Assembly (NCBI GenBank): GCA_022578965.1
Contig: MU400513.1
Span: 496,001 to 560,000, forward strand
Length of the DNA: 64,000 nucleotides
Direction: 5' to 3'
Source of the DNA: Xylaria sp. FL1777
Taxonomy: Eukaryota > Ascomycota > Sordariomycetes > Xylariales > Xylariaceae
This document shows positions 23,501-35,009 of the stretch, one piece after another. The position numbers were made by a program, and so were the translations under genes. Below the pieces are notes generated by a model. That model had not been told where the DNA came from, did no database searches, and saw nothing but the letters and a program-made list of their open reading frames with translations. Numbering within the stretch: the stretch's first letter is position 1; every line of letters begins with the position of its first letter.

Positions 23501-24174
23501 ATAAGGGGGTGGTGATCTATAATATGTACCTAGTCTATGCGCAATGTGGTGACCCAGGTATTGCTGGACGACTAGACTACTAAGTAAGGTAGTTCAAAGG
23601 ATGCCGCTACTAAAAGCTTGTTTGAACGTTGTATGTGGTACCGGTAAGCGGCGCGAGTCTTATAGCTCCGCAATAGTTGCCGGATTAGGATTATGATCGA
23701 TCTGAATCGTTGACTAAATGTCATATACGAATTTAGCACCTCAGCCATAAGATCTGTTGACAAATGATGGGAACTTCCGCGTATGGTACATGGAGGTGTA
23801 GTATCCACCCTCATCTCGGGTCGTGTTCATTGTCTGCAGTGTAGCATTTCCAACCAATAAGGTCTTGATGATTACCAACTCATCACCACATACTCTGCAC
23901 CGTGGCGTTCAACCTCACATTAGGGTGTCGAAGGATGAGTGAGATGGCTCTTGAGGCTTCAGTGGAAGAAACACGTGAGAACATACGTAGTAGTGAGGAC
24001 TGGATGTCAGCGTTAGTCGGCATGGATCATACTGACCATAAAGAGGTGGGCGATGCCCCTTGGGTGCGCCCTTGGGTTATTGTATCAGGCCTTCCTAGTT
24101 ATGATAGATAGAGCTTTGAAAATTCATAGATTTTTTGGCCTTTACCCCCTTCACCGAAATCCAAGGAGTCAAAC
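20502..24174. other. Long intergenic stretch, no intact gene
   Basis: 3.7 kb, AT-rich, with no open frame that resembles a known protein. The first few hundred bases are likely the ypt1 3' UTR. A 62-codon minus-strand frame at 21816-22004 has coding-like composition and may be a gene fragment (see findings). The part from about 23900 is the upstream region of the multicopper oxidase. Confidence 0.5.
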
Positions 24175-26440
24175 ATGCGGTCCCTTCTCCCGCTTCTGGT
24201 CTTCTGCTCCTCTGCTGTCGCCTATACCTGTAGCGGTACCCCCAAAACAGTGTCACTGCAATGGAGCTTCGGGTGGAAATGGATCTCCCCAGACGGGTTT
24301 GGACGCCCCGTGGTCGCTGTGAATAACCAGTGGCCCCCGCCAACGATTGACATGTGTAAGGGAGACCGTCTTGTTGTTAAAGCAACGAACAACCTAGGGA
24401 ACGAGACAGCCAGTATCCATTTCCACGGCCTCTATCAAATTGGCGAAAATCAAATGGATGGGCCACCCATGTCCACACAGTGTCCTATTCCCCCAGGCTC
24501 TGTCTTCACATACAACTTTACTGTTAGTTCTCCATTTTCCCCCTCTTTTCTTCTCTTCCCGGGAGACTTCAACAAGAGCCGAGAAAAGCCATCTGCCGGA
24601 AGTCGGAGAGAACTAGATCTAATACTGGTCGTAGGTTGGCAATCAAGTCGGGACATACTGGTGGCACACTCACGTCCACGGCCAGATTGCTGATGGCCTG
24701 CGGGGTCCCTTGATCGTCCACGATCCCCGCCCTCCTTTCAAAACACCTGATGGGGAACTTGTTATGACCGTTGCCGACTGGTATCACACTCAAGCCCCTT
24801 ACTTGATCGAGTATTACCAGTCGGCCGAAAACGCCGCTGACGGCGGAGCCGAGCCCATTCCGGACACGGGCCTACTCAACGATGGACAGAATGTCTCGGT
24901 GAGCGTCCAGCCTGGGAAGACATACCTGCTGCATGTGATCAACCCTGGAAACTTCGTCGGTACCTACCTAAAGATCGATGGTCACAACCTGACCATTGTC
25001 GAGGTTGATGGCGTCTATACTCAGCCTTATACCGTTGATCTCTTATACCTGAGCGTTGCTCAGCGATATGGAGTGTTGCTCACGACAAAGGCGTCGAGTA
25101 GTGAGAATTTCCTCATTCAAGCTGCTGTTGATACAAGTGAGTTGCTAACCCTATTCATACTATCATAAAATATATCCACGAGGCAGTCTCTGACAAGAGT
25201 CGTTTTCTTCTTGCCTAGGCATGTTCGATGAGGTACCAGATGGCTACAACCCAAACTTCTACGGCTACCTGGTGTACAGCTCGTCCAAGCCACTTCCTAC
25301 CCAGGTTCCTCTGCCTGACAGCCCCCCTTACTTCGACGACATCAACCTCGTCACATCACCAGCTTACGTGGCGGACCAGGTGGCCACATATGACAATGTC
25401 GATCAACAGATCATCTTGAACTTGAATTTTTCTATTATTAACAACCAGACCCGGTGAGTAACCTGGCCTAATAACCAAGTGCTTACAGAGGGCTGCTCTA
25501 CTAGACGGCAAGGATGACTTGCTGACTTCAAGGTTGTTAGGGCTACTCTTAACGATACTACCTTTGTCCCTCAACTTGTAAGCTAGCAGCGACATGTGTT
25601 CACTCGGATGTGCTTAGCTCACACATTACTATCTAGGTTCCCACGCTATATACAGCATTGAGCGCTGGTTCTAATGCCTTCAATCCACTTGTGTACGGGG
25701 TGAACTCCATTCCATTTGTGGTCAAAAGCAATCAGATTGTGGAGGTTATCATCAATAACTTTGACGTGAGTGCAATGATCAATACTCGGATTCCGCTTCA
25801 GGTTGTGTGAGAATGAATACTGACTTAGACATCATCAATACTTTCTAGACCGGCGATCACCCTTGGCATCTCCATGGTGCTACGTTCCAAGTGATTGCAC
25901 GCAACGGCATGGGAGAGGGATACTATGGGGGTGGGCACCTAACGCCACCTCATCCCAACCCACTCCGTCGCGATACCGTCCTCATCCACGCCGGTGGCTT
26001 CGTCGCCTTGCGCTTTAAGTCGAATAACCCGGGCGTGCACCTCATGCATTGCCACATCGAGTGGCATGTCGAAGCCGGTGAGTAAAAAATGGGAACCAAT
26101 GTCTTCAGGCAACAAGCAGCTTGGCTAACATCCATACTCTCTCCTAGGTCTCGTCTCCACCTTCGTCGTGGCCCCAGATATCCTGCAGAAAACGATTTCA
26201 ATCCCAAGTGACCACCTCGACGCCTGCCGCCGCCAAGACATACCGACGGTGGGCAATGCCGCGGGTAATAGCCAAAACTTCCTGAATCTCACAGGGGCGC
26301 CAACAATGCCTGACAAGAATCCTATGGGAGCCCTGATCAACTCATCGTCCCTTGGCCCGCCGTCAAAGAGTGGTGAGTGGTGGCCTGCATATCGTAAGCA
26401 CTGGGCTCCATGGATGCCCCCGGCGCCGTCTCAAAACTAG
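24175..26440 (+). CDS. Multicopper oxidase, Fet3-ferroxidase-like
   Basis: A secreted copper oxidase of the Fet3-like branch, which oxidises a substrate (Fe(II) in true Fet3) while reducing oxygen to water. Seven exons, 24175-24522, 24635-25136, 25219-25453, 25541-25577, 25637-25765, 25849-26077 and 26148-26440, give 590 residues with all phases matching. A signal peptide covers about 1-16. The four copper motifs are complete: IHFHGLYQIG, GTYWWHTHVHGQ, HPWHLHG and HCHIEWH. The segment GGAEPIPD carries the Glu that in yeast Fet3 binds iron, followed by a DGHNLTIVEVDGVYT strand as in ferroxidases. Unlike Fet3 it has no C-terminal membrane helix, ending in a Trp/Pro-rich tail. It may therefore be a soluble ferroxidase or a laccase-like enzyme. 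No iron permease FTR1 lies next to it. It converges on catalase. Confidence 0.9.
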
Positions 26441-27893
26441 GGGGATCTCCAAGTGTAAATTCCTATCAAAAAGTAGCCCGGAGACATAGCGATGTTAAAG
26501 TATCGTCATGAGACCTGTGGTCCTTTAGTTGGAGTTTGTGTCGTATTAGCATAGGAGGAGACCATTGATAATTCTTTGGGAATACCTTTTAAATTCTATG
26601 TTGCTCCTTAACTGCTACTTCTTGTATACTCTTGAAATACAACACATAGCATCAGACGGGATTTACTTCATCAATATATTAATCTTCGATGTCCCTTCAC
26701 TGAGATTCAGTTCTTGATAGTTTACGCACTATACTACGTATTAAATAAGGCCGATCCAGTAGCACCCCAAAGTTGTGAATTTAGCTATTGATTTATTGAC
26801 CAGGATTCCAGTAGTGTCGATGTTTTTAGGTGTCATCAGAATCTCGAAAGATGCATTGCTAGAGAGTTATCTTTACGTGATGGTATCTCATGATACTTTA
26901 TCTATTTTCACAAGTTCACAGCAGCAAGTTCTACAATCTCAACATAATTGGAATAATTCAATTTCGTACGACCAAAATACGTCTAGAGTAACCCTTCTTT
27001 CAAAAGAACTCTTCAACGAGCAAGAAGGGTGTACCACTCACTGTGCTATAAACAAACAATGGATTTGAAATCTGACCAATAAGATGAATGGTACGGATCA
27101 TCCGGGAAGGATTTATTCAGGCAGGGAGGAGTGATATTCCACCATGCATCATACCATGCCATGTTGAAGTAAAGGGGGTGGAAATTGCAAGTGGCTGAAT
27201 CAAGGAGTAAGCCACTTAGGGGGCTGTACATGTGAAAAGTGTGATATGGTCGATCTCTGTGTTAATTATCATACCGGTAGTTTGTGGCTCTTAGATTTAC
27301 TAAATATAAACGGTACAAACGTGAAGAACAAAAAGAAACCCTCTAGCCAACATTAGTTCTATCTGCCGGTGTTGTATGGATCCAGCTAAAGGATACTAAA
27401 TTCAGGATTTTTTTCGCGACTCACTTCTAGATCACGGTAGAAATTGACTTAATCTGTTCACAACAACCACTTTGTGCTAATTCCAGGACCAGTGTATTGG
27501 CCATGCTGTCTCTATTCGCAAACCCCTGCGTAGTTAGTTCAGGGGCAACTAACGCTGCTTACTGCGGTCCTATCGTAAAGTAGCAAGTTGCTAGTATCCC
27601 TAGACGGAAATATATTATAGGATTCACTTTGGATTCAAAAGTGATATGATATGATGAGTTTGAAGGGATTTCATGTTTGAGATTTTGATTACATAGATGT
27701 CATTCCAAGGAGGATTAATATGCATTTTAAAGAGCGTGCCTGGGGTGCGGCCCGTCAACACAATTGAGAGCATTCTGAAGTATCAGCTTGGCGTACTCGC
27801 AGGATTCTGCTAGCCAGGCTCTTCTGTGTCCAACCAAACACTCATTCGTATAAACTAGCCTGACGGGTAAACATCCCATAGTATACCTCAACT
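26441..27893. other. Intergenic between convergent oxidase and catalase
   Basis: 1.45 kb, AT-rich, with no gene seen. One 97-codon frame at 26775-27068 has no protein-like features. Confidence 0.6.
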
Positions 27894-29919
27894 TTAGAAG
27901 TTGTAGATCGGCAAGGAAGGAATCTGCCCTGCCAGCTTTTCACCTGTGCTGGGCATAAACTTCTTCTCCTTGTACCATTCCTGCGCTGTCTCGGCAAGCT
28001 TCTCTACCTCACTCATCTGAAACTGCGGCTTCTTTAGAAGGGCGTAGACGCCCTGTGCAAGTTTTGGAGATATGTTGTATTGTTGTGCGAGATATTTCTT
28101 CTGTTTAGTTGTTAATATCAATGATATCGAGCATAACTGTAGGATTTATGATGGATGTCGTCTCATACCTGAATCTCTGGATATTTGCAAATATCCAAGT
28201 ATTTTCCAATATTATGCATTGTGTTCTGCCTCTCACCCTCCGTCATCACTCTCGTAAAAAGCTCGCGTGCTTGATCGTATTCGTTTTTCTTCCCTTCGTG
28301 CCAGTAATGACTCTTTCGGCTGACAATATTGTCGTTCACGACATATGGTGTCTCCGCTGTGTCCGGCCGGAACTTATACGCGAAGCTATTTGGAGTGTAT
28401 TGCTTGTTGCCAGCATGGTTGGCGTCAACTCGCATTTGGCCATCGAAATTGAGAGAAGCATAGGATCGAGCCATGAATGGGCAGTTGACTGGAATCTGGT
28501 GCAGATTGATACCAATACGGTGAAATTGCGCATCTCGATAAAAGAACATGCGGAACTGCAGCAACGGGTCAGGCGAGTCTTCAATGCCAGGCACCATACT
28601 ACCAGGTGAGAAGGCTGCTTGTTCCACGTCACGGTGAAAGTCTTCAGGGTTCTTGTTCAAAACCAAACGCCCAAATTCCTTCATGGGGAACTTGTCTCTT
28701 GGCCAGACTTTGGTAACGTCGAATGGGTCGAAGCCTAGTGAGTCGGGATCCGCCTCGTTCGGCTGCATTATTTGGACCTTGGCGACCCATTCAAGTTCTT
28801 CTCCGTTCTCAATAGCGCTCCAGAGGTCGCGTTTGGAATAGTCCGGATCCTCGCCACAAGTTCGAATAGCCTCGGCGTCCGTGAACGTCTTCTGTTTATG
28901 CTTAGCAAGGAAATGATACTTAACATAGACAAATTTTCCTTCTTTGTTCACCCATTTGAAAGTGTGACAGCCGTAGCCGTGGTTGTATCGCCAGCCTTGA
29001 GGAGTACCGTGATCACTAAAGAACATCAAGCCAGCATGGTTACCTTCAGGTGTGTTGGCCAGAAAGTCAAACAACGCGTCGAAGTCAAGAAGGAAATTAG
29101 CCGGGTTTCGAGACTGTGAAAGGATGACATCTGGCCCCTGGATGGGGTCGCGACAGAAGAATACTGGCTGTACGATATATATAAGTACTGGACCATATTG
29201 CTGTACAGTAAGTGAGAGTCTTCTTACAAAGTTCAGGCCAACAATATCATAATTGCCTTCCAATGTGTAAAATTTGATGGCGAATCCACGAGGGTTGCGG
29301 CCTTCATCGGGAAACTCTCGTCCGAATGTTACGGTTGAAAATCGGACAAATACTGGTGTCTTCTCTCCCTTTGTCCCGAGAAAATTGGCCTTGGTGAGGT
29401 TAGACATATCCTCGGTACATTCGAAATAACCGAATGCACCAGAACCACAGGGGTGGACCATGCGTTCAAGAGTCTTAGATCGGTTGAAATGCTGTTGTTT
29501 CCTATGCAACTGTCAATGAACAGTGTCCCTAATCCAGTCGTTTCTTAACACTTACTGTAGAAGGAACGTATCGCTAATCAGGGGAAGACCACCGACAGTT
29601 TTACTATGTTCTCTATAAAAGAAAAGAAAACCATTAGCAAAACAAAATCGTCAATACCTATTGATCGGGAGAAGAATACTAACGCATCCGGGAAAGGAAT
29701 TCCCTCGTTATTCGTGAAGTATGGCTCGTCATCTGCGCGCTTCCCACCGTGAACTGCACCGCACACCTTTGCAATGATATCGGCTGGGCCTTCATTTGCA
29801 CTCTGCATATGGCTCATCCGAGGGGCACGTCGTTCACCTTGAGTTTCAGCACTTATGGCGGCAGCAGTGGCTTTGAGAGGATGTTGACGAGGATCCATCG
29901 CATTCGAACTCTGGCTCAT
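27894..29919 (-). CDS. Heme catalase, small-subunit type
   Basis: Breaks hydrogen peroxide into water and oxygen. Five exons on the minus strand are 29919-29684, 29612-29556, 29501-29228, 29167-28169 and 28100-27894, giving 590 residues. Donors are GTTAGT, GTAAGT, GTAAGA and GTATGA; exon 2 is only 57 bases. The catalytic His is about residue 114 in MVHPCGSGAFGYFE. The distal Asn is about 188 in YDIVGLNFPVFF, where the usual GNN is GLN. The proximal heme-ligand Tyr is about 399 in RMFFYRDAQ. NADPH-catalase landmarks such as FSDHGTP and GYGCHTFKWVN are present. The N-terminus has about 30 extra residues before the core, and the C-terminus ends LPIYNF with no peroxisomal tripeptide and no signal peptide, so it is probably cytosolic. 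The GLN/FFYRD wording matches a fungal clade known from other Pezizomycotina. Confidence 0.92.
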
Positions 29920-31215
29920 CTTGAATATTCGATTCCTACCTTACCGCTTTTTACGTATAATCACGAGTATTCAATTTTGGATTTACAAATTCAATGATCC
30001 GAGACATCAACATGGTAATGTTGAACGGACGAGTCACTATATAATGAGCTCTCAAAGCCACCTGCATAGTCAGACCAGTCTGCATCTATAAGATTATCAT
30101 GCAGACATAATGACGATTAACACTGCCTTGTGCTCCATGAGCGCTCTCCAGAGTCTTGCCAGTTTGAACCACAGTCCCTAAGTAGAGTTAGTATAAGCAT
30201 CATTGTCGTAACCACAGCTCGTCATCGACATATGCCCAGTTGTCTTCTCTGCCCAACAGAGTGTTGGGACAAACAGAGGCATAGCTTGGAAACGCTTTTT
30301 CTGTCCATATCTTAAGGTTTAAAGCCTGAATCTTGAAATCCGACCCCCAATATTCATCTAAACTATGAAATTTAAAGAGAGCTGGGGTTTCTAAAACACT
30401 GGTCTTATTCGGGAGGTTTCACTCTCCTCGTTATCTGCAAAGTTGGTGGCCGACATCACGGGAGCATCAGCTGTAAAAAGGAAAACACCCTGTGGCTTTT
30501 CAGGATCTTAACCGTGACTCGCTCCGGCCGAGCTTGCGTTTGAAACCCTTGTCGCTGAAAGATTGTAGTTTGATACTGAAGCGAGCTACTTAAGTACCTA
30601 GGCAAGCTGCATTAAGGGGACTCCTACACAGTATCAGATCCGTCAATTATGAGATCTCCTGTGTCACTCCTGACTAAATATAACGTAACCTAAATTCAAT
30701 AAAATAGTTTTTATAATAATCTTGTCTAGTCGTACAATCCATCTAGGTTGGCTATCTAGCCTCCGCGGTGGTTGTTCGCTGCTAGGGTACAAAACACCTT
30801 CCTACGATGAAGTCAACACTACTATTGGTTTTCACTAACGCCAACAACATCTACCTAATCTATTTTATTAATTACAATTAAACCATCTTGATTGGCATTG
30901 AATCTTACTGATAATAGGGCGACCTAACTGTAGTGTTATGAAATTAGGTCTCTATACAGGGGGCCATTAAGTACGTCATGACCCGATCAGCGGTGAACAG
31001 CGAAACGTAATAATGATCCTATCATGGGAATTCATCATCACGCCGAAAGCGACAACGTATGGTGCACGGTTAGCAATTGGCCTATTGAAGAATTTAATGG
31101 TAAGCTGGTAGTATCGGCACTCTCGCCAGAGATACCAGGTAATCTCAGCTACTTAAACTACTGCCTTTTATACCAATCACTTAGAGTAATTTTCACGAGA
31201 ATTCTACTTTCTACT
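29920..31215. other. Intergenic upstream of catalase and of the HHE relic
   Basis: 1.3 kb, AT-rich, with no gene seen. The stretch next to 29920 should hold the catalase promoter. I could not pick a specific factor site with confidence. Confidence 0.55.
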
Positions 31216-31546
31216 ATGGTACTTCCTATTAGGTTTATAACACTTGCCTCTAGACCATCTGTGGTAATCACTAAGTTCTGCAACAACCTTCGATTCTTCT
31301 CTACTACAACCGCCGCCGTGGTTAGAATTAGTGAAGTCATAAAGAACAACAACCGTGAACTCGAACAGGCCTACAAGAACATCCTTGACGCCAAGACCAC
31401 TGACGACAAGATCGGATGGCATAACCAGTTCACTTGGGAGCTTGCCCGTCACTCCATAGCGAGGAGCTCGTTGTCTATCCTCAGTTTGAGAAATTACTTC
31501 CGATGGCAAGGATATGGCCGACAAAGACCGTCTAGAGTATCTGAAG
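31216..31546 (+). pseudogene. Broken hemerythrin/HHE-domain gene, mitochondrial type
   Basis: The frame from ATG 31216 encodes a Ser/Thr/Arg-rich leader with RFFSTTTAAVVRISEVI, then an HHE-domain start containing RELEQAYKNILDAK and WHNQFTWELARHSIA. At 31460/31461 a missing base shifts the frame; the +1 frame then reads EELVVYPQFEKLLP. At about 31501 another missing base shifts it again, and the last frame reads DGKDMADKDRLEYLK to 31546, before a TAG. Each piece continues the previous one as in intact HHE proteins, so two one-base deletions 41 bases apart explain the breaks. The second half of the domain is not found downstream. An Asn also replaces the Asp expected before the His/Arg of the first metal-site helix (NNNRELE). 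Intact relatives bind a di-iron or metal centre; this copy cannot be functional as read. Sequencing error is possible for single-base gaps but less likely for the lost 3' half. Confidence 0.75.
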
Positions 31547-31560
31547 GTGTGTTAGTATAG

Positions 31561-32083
31561 ATTAGAAGATGTGTATTGGTTCTTTGAGATGTATACATTG
31601 CCTCCTTATTAGTTCCTCGCCATAGACTCTCAATGAAAATGGTGAGAACATTTTTGGCTATCCATTATACGTTATGATAACTGGAAAATTACTAACGCGC
31701 GGAAACGCACCCTCCGTACAGTTGGTATGATCCAACTAACATATCGCCATAATATACATGAACAGTTCTCTCGCTACTATAAGTCGTATACGCTGAAAAT
31801 CAAAGAATAATCATTACTCGTTTCCCCATGTTCTTCTCTAGTAGACCTAGCTCCGTGATGTCTGCTTCTCGGGGCTACCCCTTTCTCAGTCTTTGAAGCA
31901 GCCAGTCCTTGACAAAGTTTCCGTTAACATTCTATCCATCTCTTTAGTGCCCATGAGTTCTTTAGGTAACTCCTCTATCCCTATCCTCCCTTATTAATCT
32001 CGTCGAATCGAAGACCCCAAGCGCATTACCACAGCAGGCGATATACTATTTGTGAAAAGATGCGAACTTCAGGCTAAGATGAA
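31561..32083. other. Intergenic, no feature seen
   Basis: AT-rich DNA between the HHE relic and the 3' end of the next minus-strand gene. No remnant of the missing HHE half was recognised. Confidence 0.5.
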
Positions 32084-32856
32084 TCATTTTGGCTGACTAT
32101 CCTCCACCTGCGCGATTCGCCGCGTCGTCTCAGCTTTGAATCTACTTTCCATATTCCGCAGTTGTGAAACAGCGGTCGCAGTATTATATTCTTCCGGATT
32201 GTAAAGGGGCACCGCATCTGGGCTGTGCTTCCTGAAGTGGCTTTGAGAGGCTCCACTTCCCGACTTTCTGCTGAGCGGGCTCTCGCCGTCCATGAGCGAT
32301 TCGTTCCCTACCATTTGTGGCAGAGCGATCGACGGCTCAACTTGTCCAACACTTTGACTAACTCCGTTAGAGCAACGCGGAAGGGGATTAGTCGAGCAAT
32401 CCCATTCGGGAAGTATAGTTGTGTCGAAAGGCAATGCGGGTTGACATGTAGTGTCGATATTGAGTGGTGGTTGAAGGGGCAAATTTGCCTTAGTCGCCTG
32501 TATGTGCTGGGCTTGGGTTTCTGCCCTGTGCTGCGCCTGGTGAGACAAATCAAGTTGAGCTCTATAATAGGCCGACTGAAGTCTGTAGAATTCAACAGGC
32601 CAGTCGCCTTCGGACTCGACAACAGCCTGACTGGTTGTCGATGAGGCGTCGAGAATGGAATTAAGTTCCTGCATGAATAAGTCAGCGAATTTACCGCGTC
32701 TAAGCGCTTGCTCCAAATGGCTCGGCATACGTCAGCGGTGTCTAGTCCATTGTCGAAGTTACTTGATTCTACAAGTGGTTGAGGTGTTGGAGCCATAGGT
32801 CCATCGTACGTAAGACCTCCGGTGTTATTCCAGAGAACATCCATATCGTAAGACAT
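32084..32856 (-). CDS. Hypothetical protein, two exons
   Basis: Not recognised. Exons 32856-32731 and 32668-32084 on the minus strand give 236 residues. The 62-bp intron has donor GTATGC, a branch-like GCTGAC and acceptor CATGCAG in phase 0. Reading across it removes a stop that otherwise limits both frames. The protein starts MSYDMDVLWNNTGGLTYDGP, is Gln/Ser/Pro-rich in the middle, and has a possible short helix FYRLQSAYYRAQLDLSHQAQ. It ends with LRNMESRFKAETTRRIAQ, which could be a short amphipathic helix. No DNA-binding or catalytic motif is seen. The composition would fit a transcription-regulator tail, but that is only a guess. It may be lineage-restricted. Confidence 0.5.
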
Positions 32857-33818
32857 CTCAACAGATGTTAAATTGGCTTCATCAAGATAAGTCTGGCTTT
32901 TTCCTCAGGCTACGATACAGTTTACACAAATGGAAGCAGGTCACCGTATGAGTATATATACATAAGGTAGTGTATCACAAAGATGTAATAAATACATGTT
33001 AAATGCGTCACGATCTGCTGGATCTGCACGATCACTAGGGGTGCGGGGTTCGTCCAAAATATAGCCACGTACATCGATCACTTGGTCAGCCCAGCCTAGA
33101 TCGCGGTACGCCAATGGAATTTCATAGAGAAAAATTAATACTTGCTAGACATGGATCGAGGGAGCTCGTATACATTAAAATTGCCCCTGAGGCTGCTCCT
33201 CATACATCATCGAGGCATCTCTTCCGTAAAGCCACTTGTGCCACAGCTACCTACTCCACTTGCCTATGTATACACATAGTAATGCACATAGCAAATATTT
33301 ACTTCGAATTAATCTCATTGTTTTGAAGGGGAGAAGAGGCGTGACGTAGAAAAGAAAAACAATGTATCTGTTGTCATTAGGTAGACCTTACTTTGCCTGT
33401 TCTAAATATAAACCCAACCTGACTACTCGGCGAAGATCGTTGCCCAGATGATACCAAAAAGCAAAATCTTGAAGAAATAATCATTCCCGGTAGATGAATA
33501 TCCGGCTACCTGTCATAGCTGTCAGATACTCGCCATAACGTGGCCACCCCGAGGACGAGCCTGAGCCCTAACTTAAGCCAACAACAATACCATAGCTCTA
33601 AATATTTCGCAAGTCACTTAGCTTAAGCTAGTAAATTTTATAATTGCTAAAGAATAAAAATAGTATTAATTTTAAACATAATCTCACGATGATATAACAA
33701 CTTGCAAGATAATTAGTCTAGTAAGGGAGAAGATTTTGATTCAAAACCGCTGCGCTGACAACCCCAGCCATTCGTTGAGCAAAGCGAGTTCGTTCTGCTC
33801 CCCTGTCACTTAAGGCCC
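32857..33818. other. Intergenic, no feature seen
   Basis: 0.96 kb, AT-rich, with short meaningless open frames only. It includes the presumed promoter of the hypothetical gene at 32856. Confidence 0.5.
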
Positions 33819-35009
33819 CTATAGTTGATTCACACTCCCATTCTTAATCTGCAGCTCGACAACATCATCTGTCTTCAGTAATAGGGGCGGGATTATCGTA
33901 TTATACAGCCGATGAGGTACTCGATCATCTCCCTCATCTTCAAGATCCTTGCAGTTGCCAAAGGCCCACCATACTCCTCGAGGCTGCATGTGTACGCGAT
34001 ATTTGCCGTCGGACAGTCTTTTGAGTAGGCTGGTGATATCCACGTGTCGAACAAGTCTCTCCCTAGGCGTGAGAGTCACTAGCGTTTCCAATTTCGGTCG
34101 ATGGTCAGTGCCTGGGGCAGTCAAACCGCGGCATGGTCCCGGCTTCCTTGCTTCGCGTACCACATAGTTGGTGTCTGCATCGACGATCTGGAGGCTAGAA
34201 ACCGGTGTCGATGAAGCGCTGTCAATAATACGAGGTTGGGAATCGTCACCGCCCTCTTCAGGCTGAAACGGGCCCCAGGGTATTAGAAAAAGCTGCGTTC
34301 CGCGTGTCTGAATAACCATAGGCAGAGACTCAGTATTAAAGATCGATACTTCCAAGGTAGTTGTGTTGTCCGCGTCACTGGTGTTTTCGTCGTTCTGCCA
34401 TAATCGCATGTGCATCTCAACATTGGGGGGGAAAGGTAGGGTTGGCACCACCTTGAAACTCGCTTTTCCCGCTGAACTTTTGCTATTGACTAACTTGGCT
34501 GTCTCTGAAGCCTGTACCATGTATGCCTCCATATTCGAAAGATGGTCATACTCGCTATAGGTCCACCATTTCACACCTAGATCTTCGCTGGATAGTCGAA
34601 TGGTGTATGCTTTGCCAGGCTCTAGTATCGAACCTAGATCGCTACTGGGATCGATTTGATAATTGAAGATGGTCATGTCTTTCCGCCAATGCTTTCTTCT
34701 TCCTATTGGTGATGAAAGGGTCAAATATTTTCCATACTCGTTGTCGAATACTCTGTGTCGGCCTGAAAGTTCAACTTTCGTCTCCTGCTTACCTGCCTCA
34801 TCCTTCTCATAAAGCGAGAGAAGCCCGTTAGAGATAGCATAGGGTACGTCCAGTGCCGAATTCCCAGTGTAAAAGATAAGATTACGTGCGTCAACATCAT
34901 CTAACGAACGGCGACAAAGACCAAACACAATGCTAAAAGGGAGTTGTCCCGTAGCATCTAAAACGCGGTATTGATTACGAATTGCAGTGTGAATGCGTAG
35001 ATTCTCCAT
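33819..35009 (-). CDS. Hypothetical protein, single exon, 396 aa
   Basis: Not recognised as a named family. The uninterrupted 396-codon frame has even, protein-like composition. It contains alternating hydrophobic strands, for example ILEPGKAYTIRLSSEDLGVK, WWTYSEYDHLSNMEAYMVQ and TTLEVSIFNTESLPMVIQTR. This is suggestive of a beta-sandwich protein without signal peptide or membrane segment. The segment TPRERLVRHVDITSLLKRL and the ending LLKTDDVVELQIKNGSV fit that picture. Similar stand-alone proteins are frequent in accessory parts of Sordariomycete genomes. A start 12 bases before a run of hydrophobic residues (MENLRIHTAIRN) looks natural. It is flanked by AT-rich DNA and lies in the same orientation as its two neighbours, with no sign of shared function. 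Confidence 0.65.
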   Translation of the reverse strand: MENLRIHTAIRNQYRVLDATGQLPFSIVFGLCRRSLDDVDARNLIFYTGNSALDVPYAISNGLLSLYEKDEAGKQETKVELSGRHRVFDNEYGKYLTLSSPIGRRKHWRKDMTIFNYQIDPSSDLGSILEPGKAYTIRLSSEDLGVKWWTYSEYDHLSNMEAYMVQASETAKLVNSKSSAGKASFKVVPTLPFPPNVEMHMRLWQNDENTSDADNTTTLEVSIFNTESLPMVIQTRGTQLFLIPWGPFQPEEGGDDSQPRIIDSASSTPVSSLQIVDADTNYVVREARKPGPCRGLTAPGTDHRPKLETLVTLTPRERLVRHVDITSLLKRLSDGKYRVHMQPRGVWWAFGNCKDLEDEGDDRVPHRLYNTIIPPLLLKTDDVVELQIKNGSVNQL

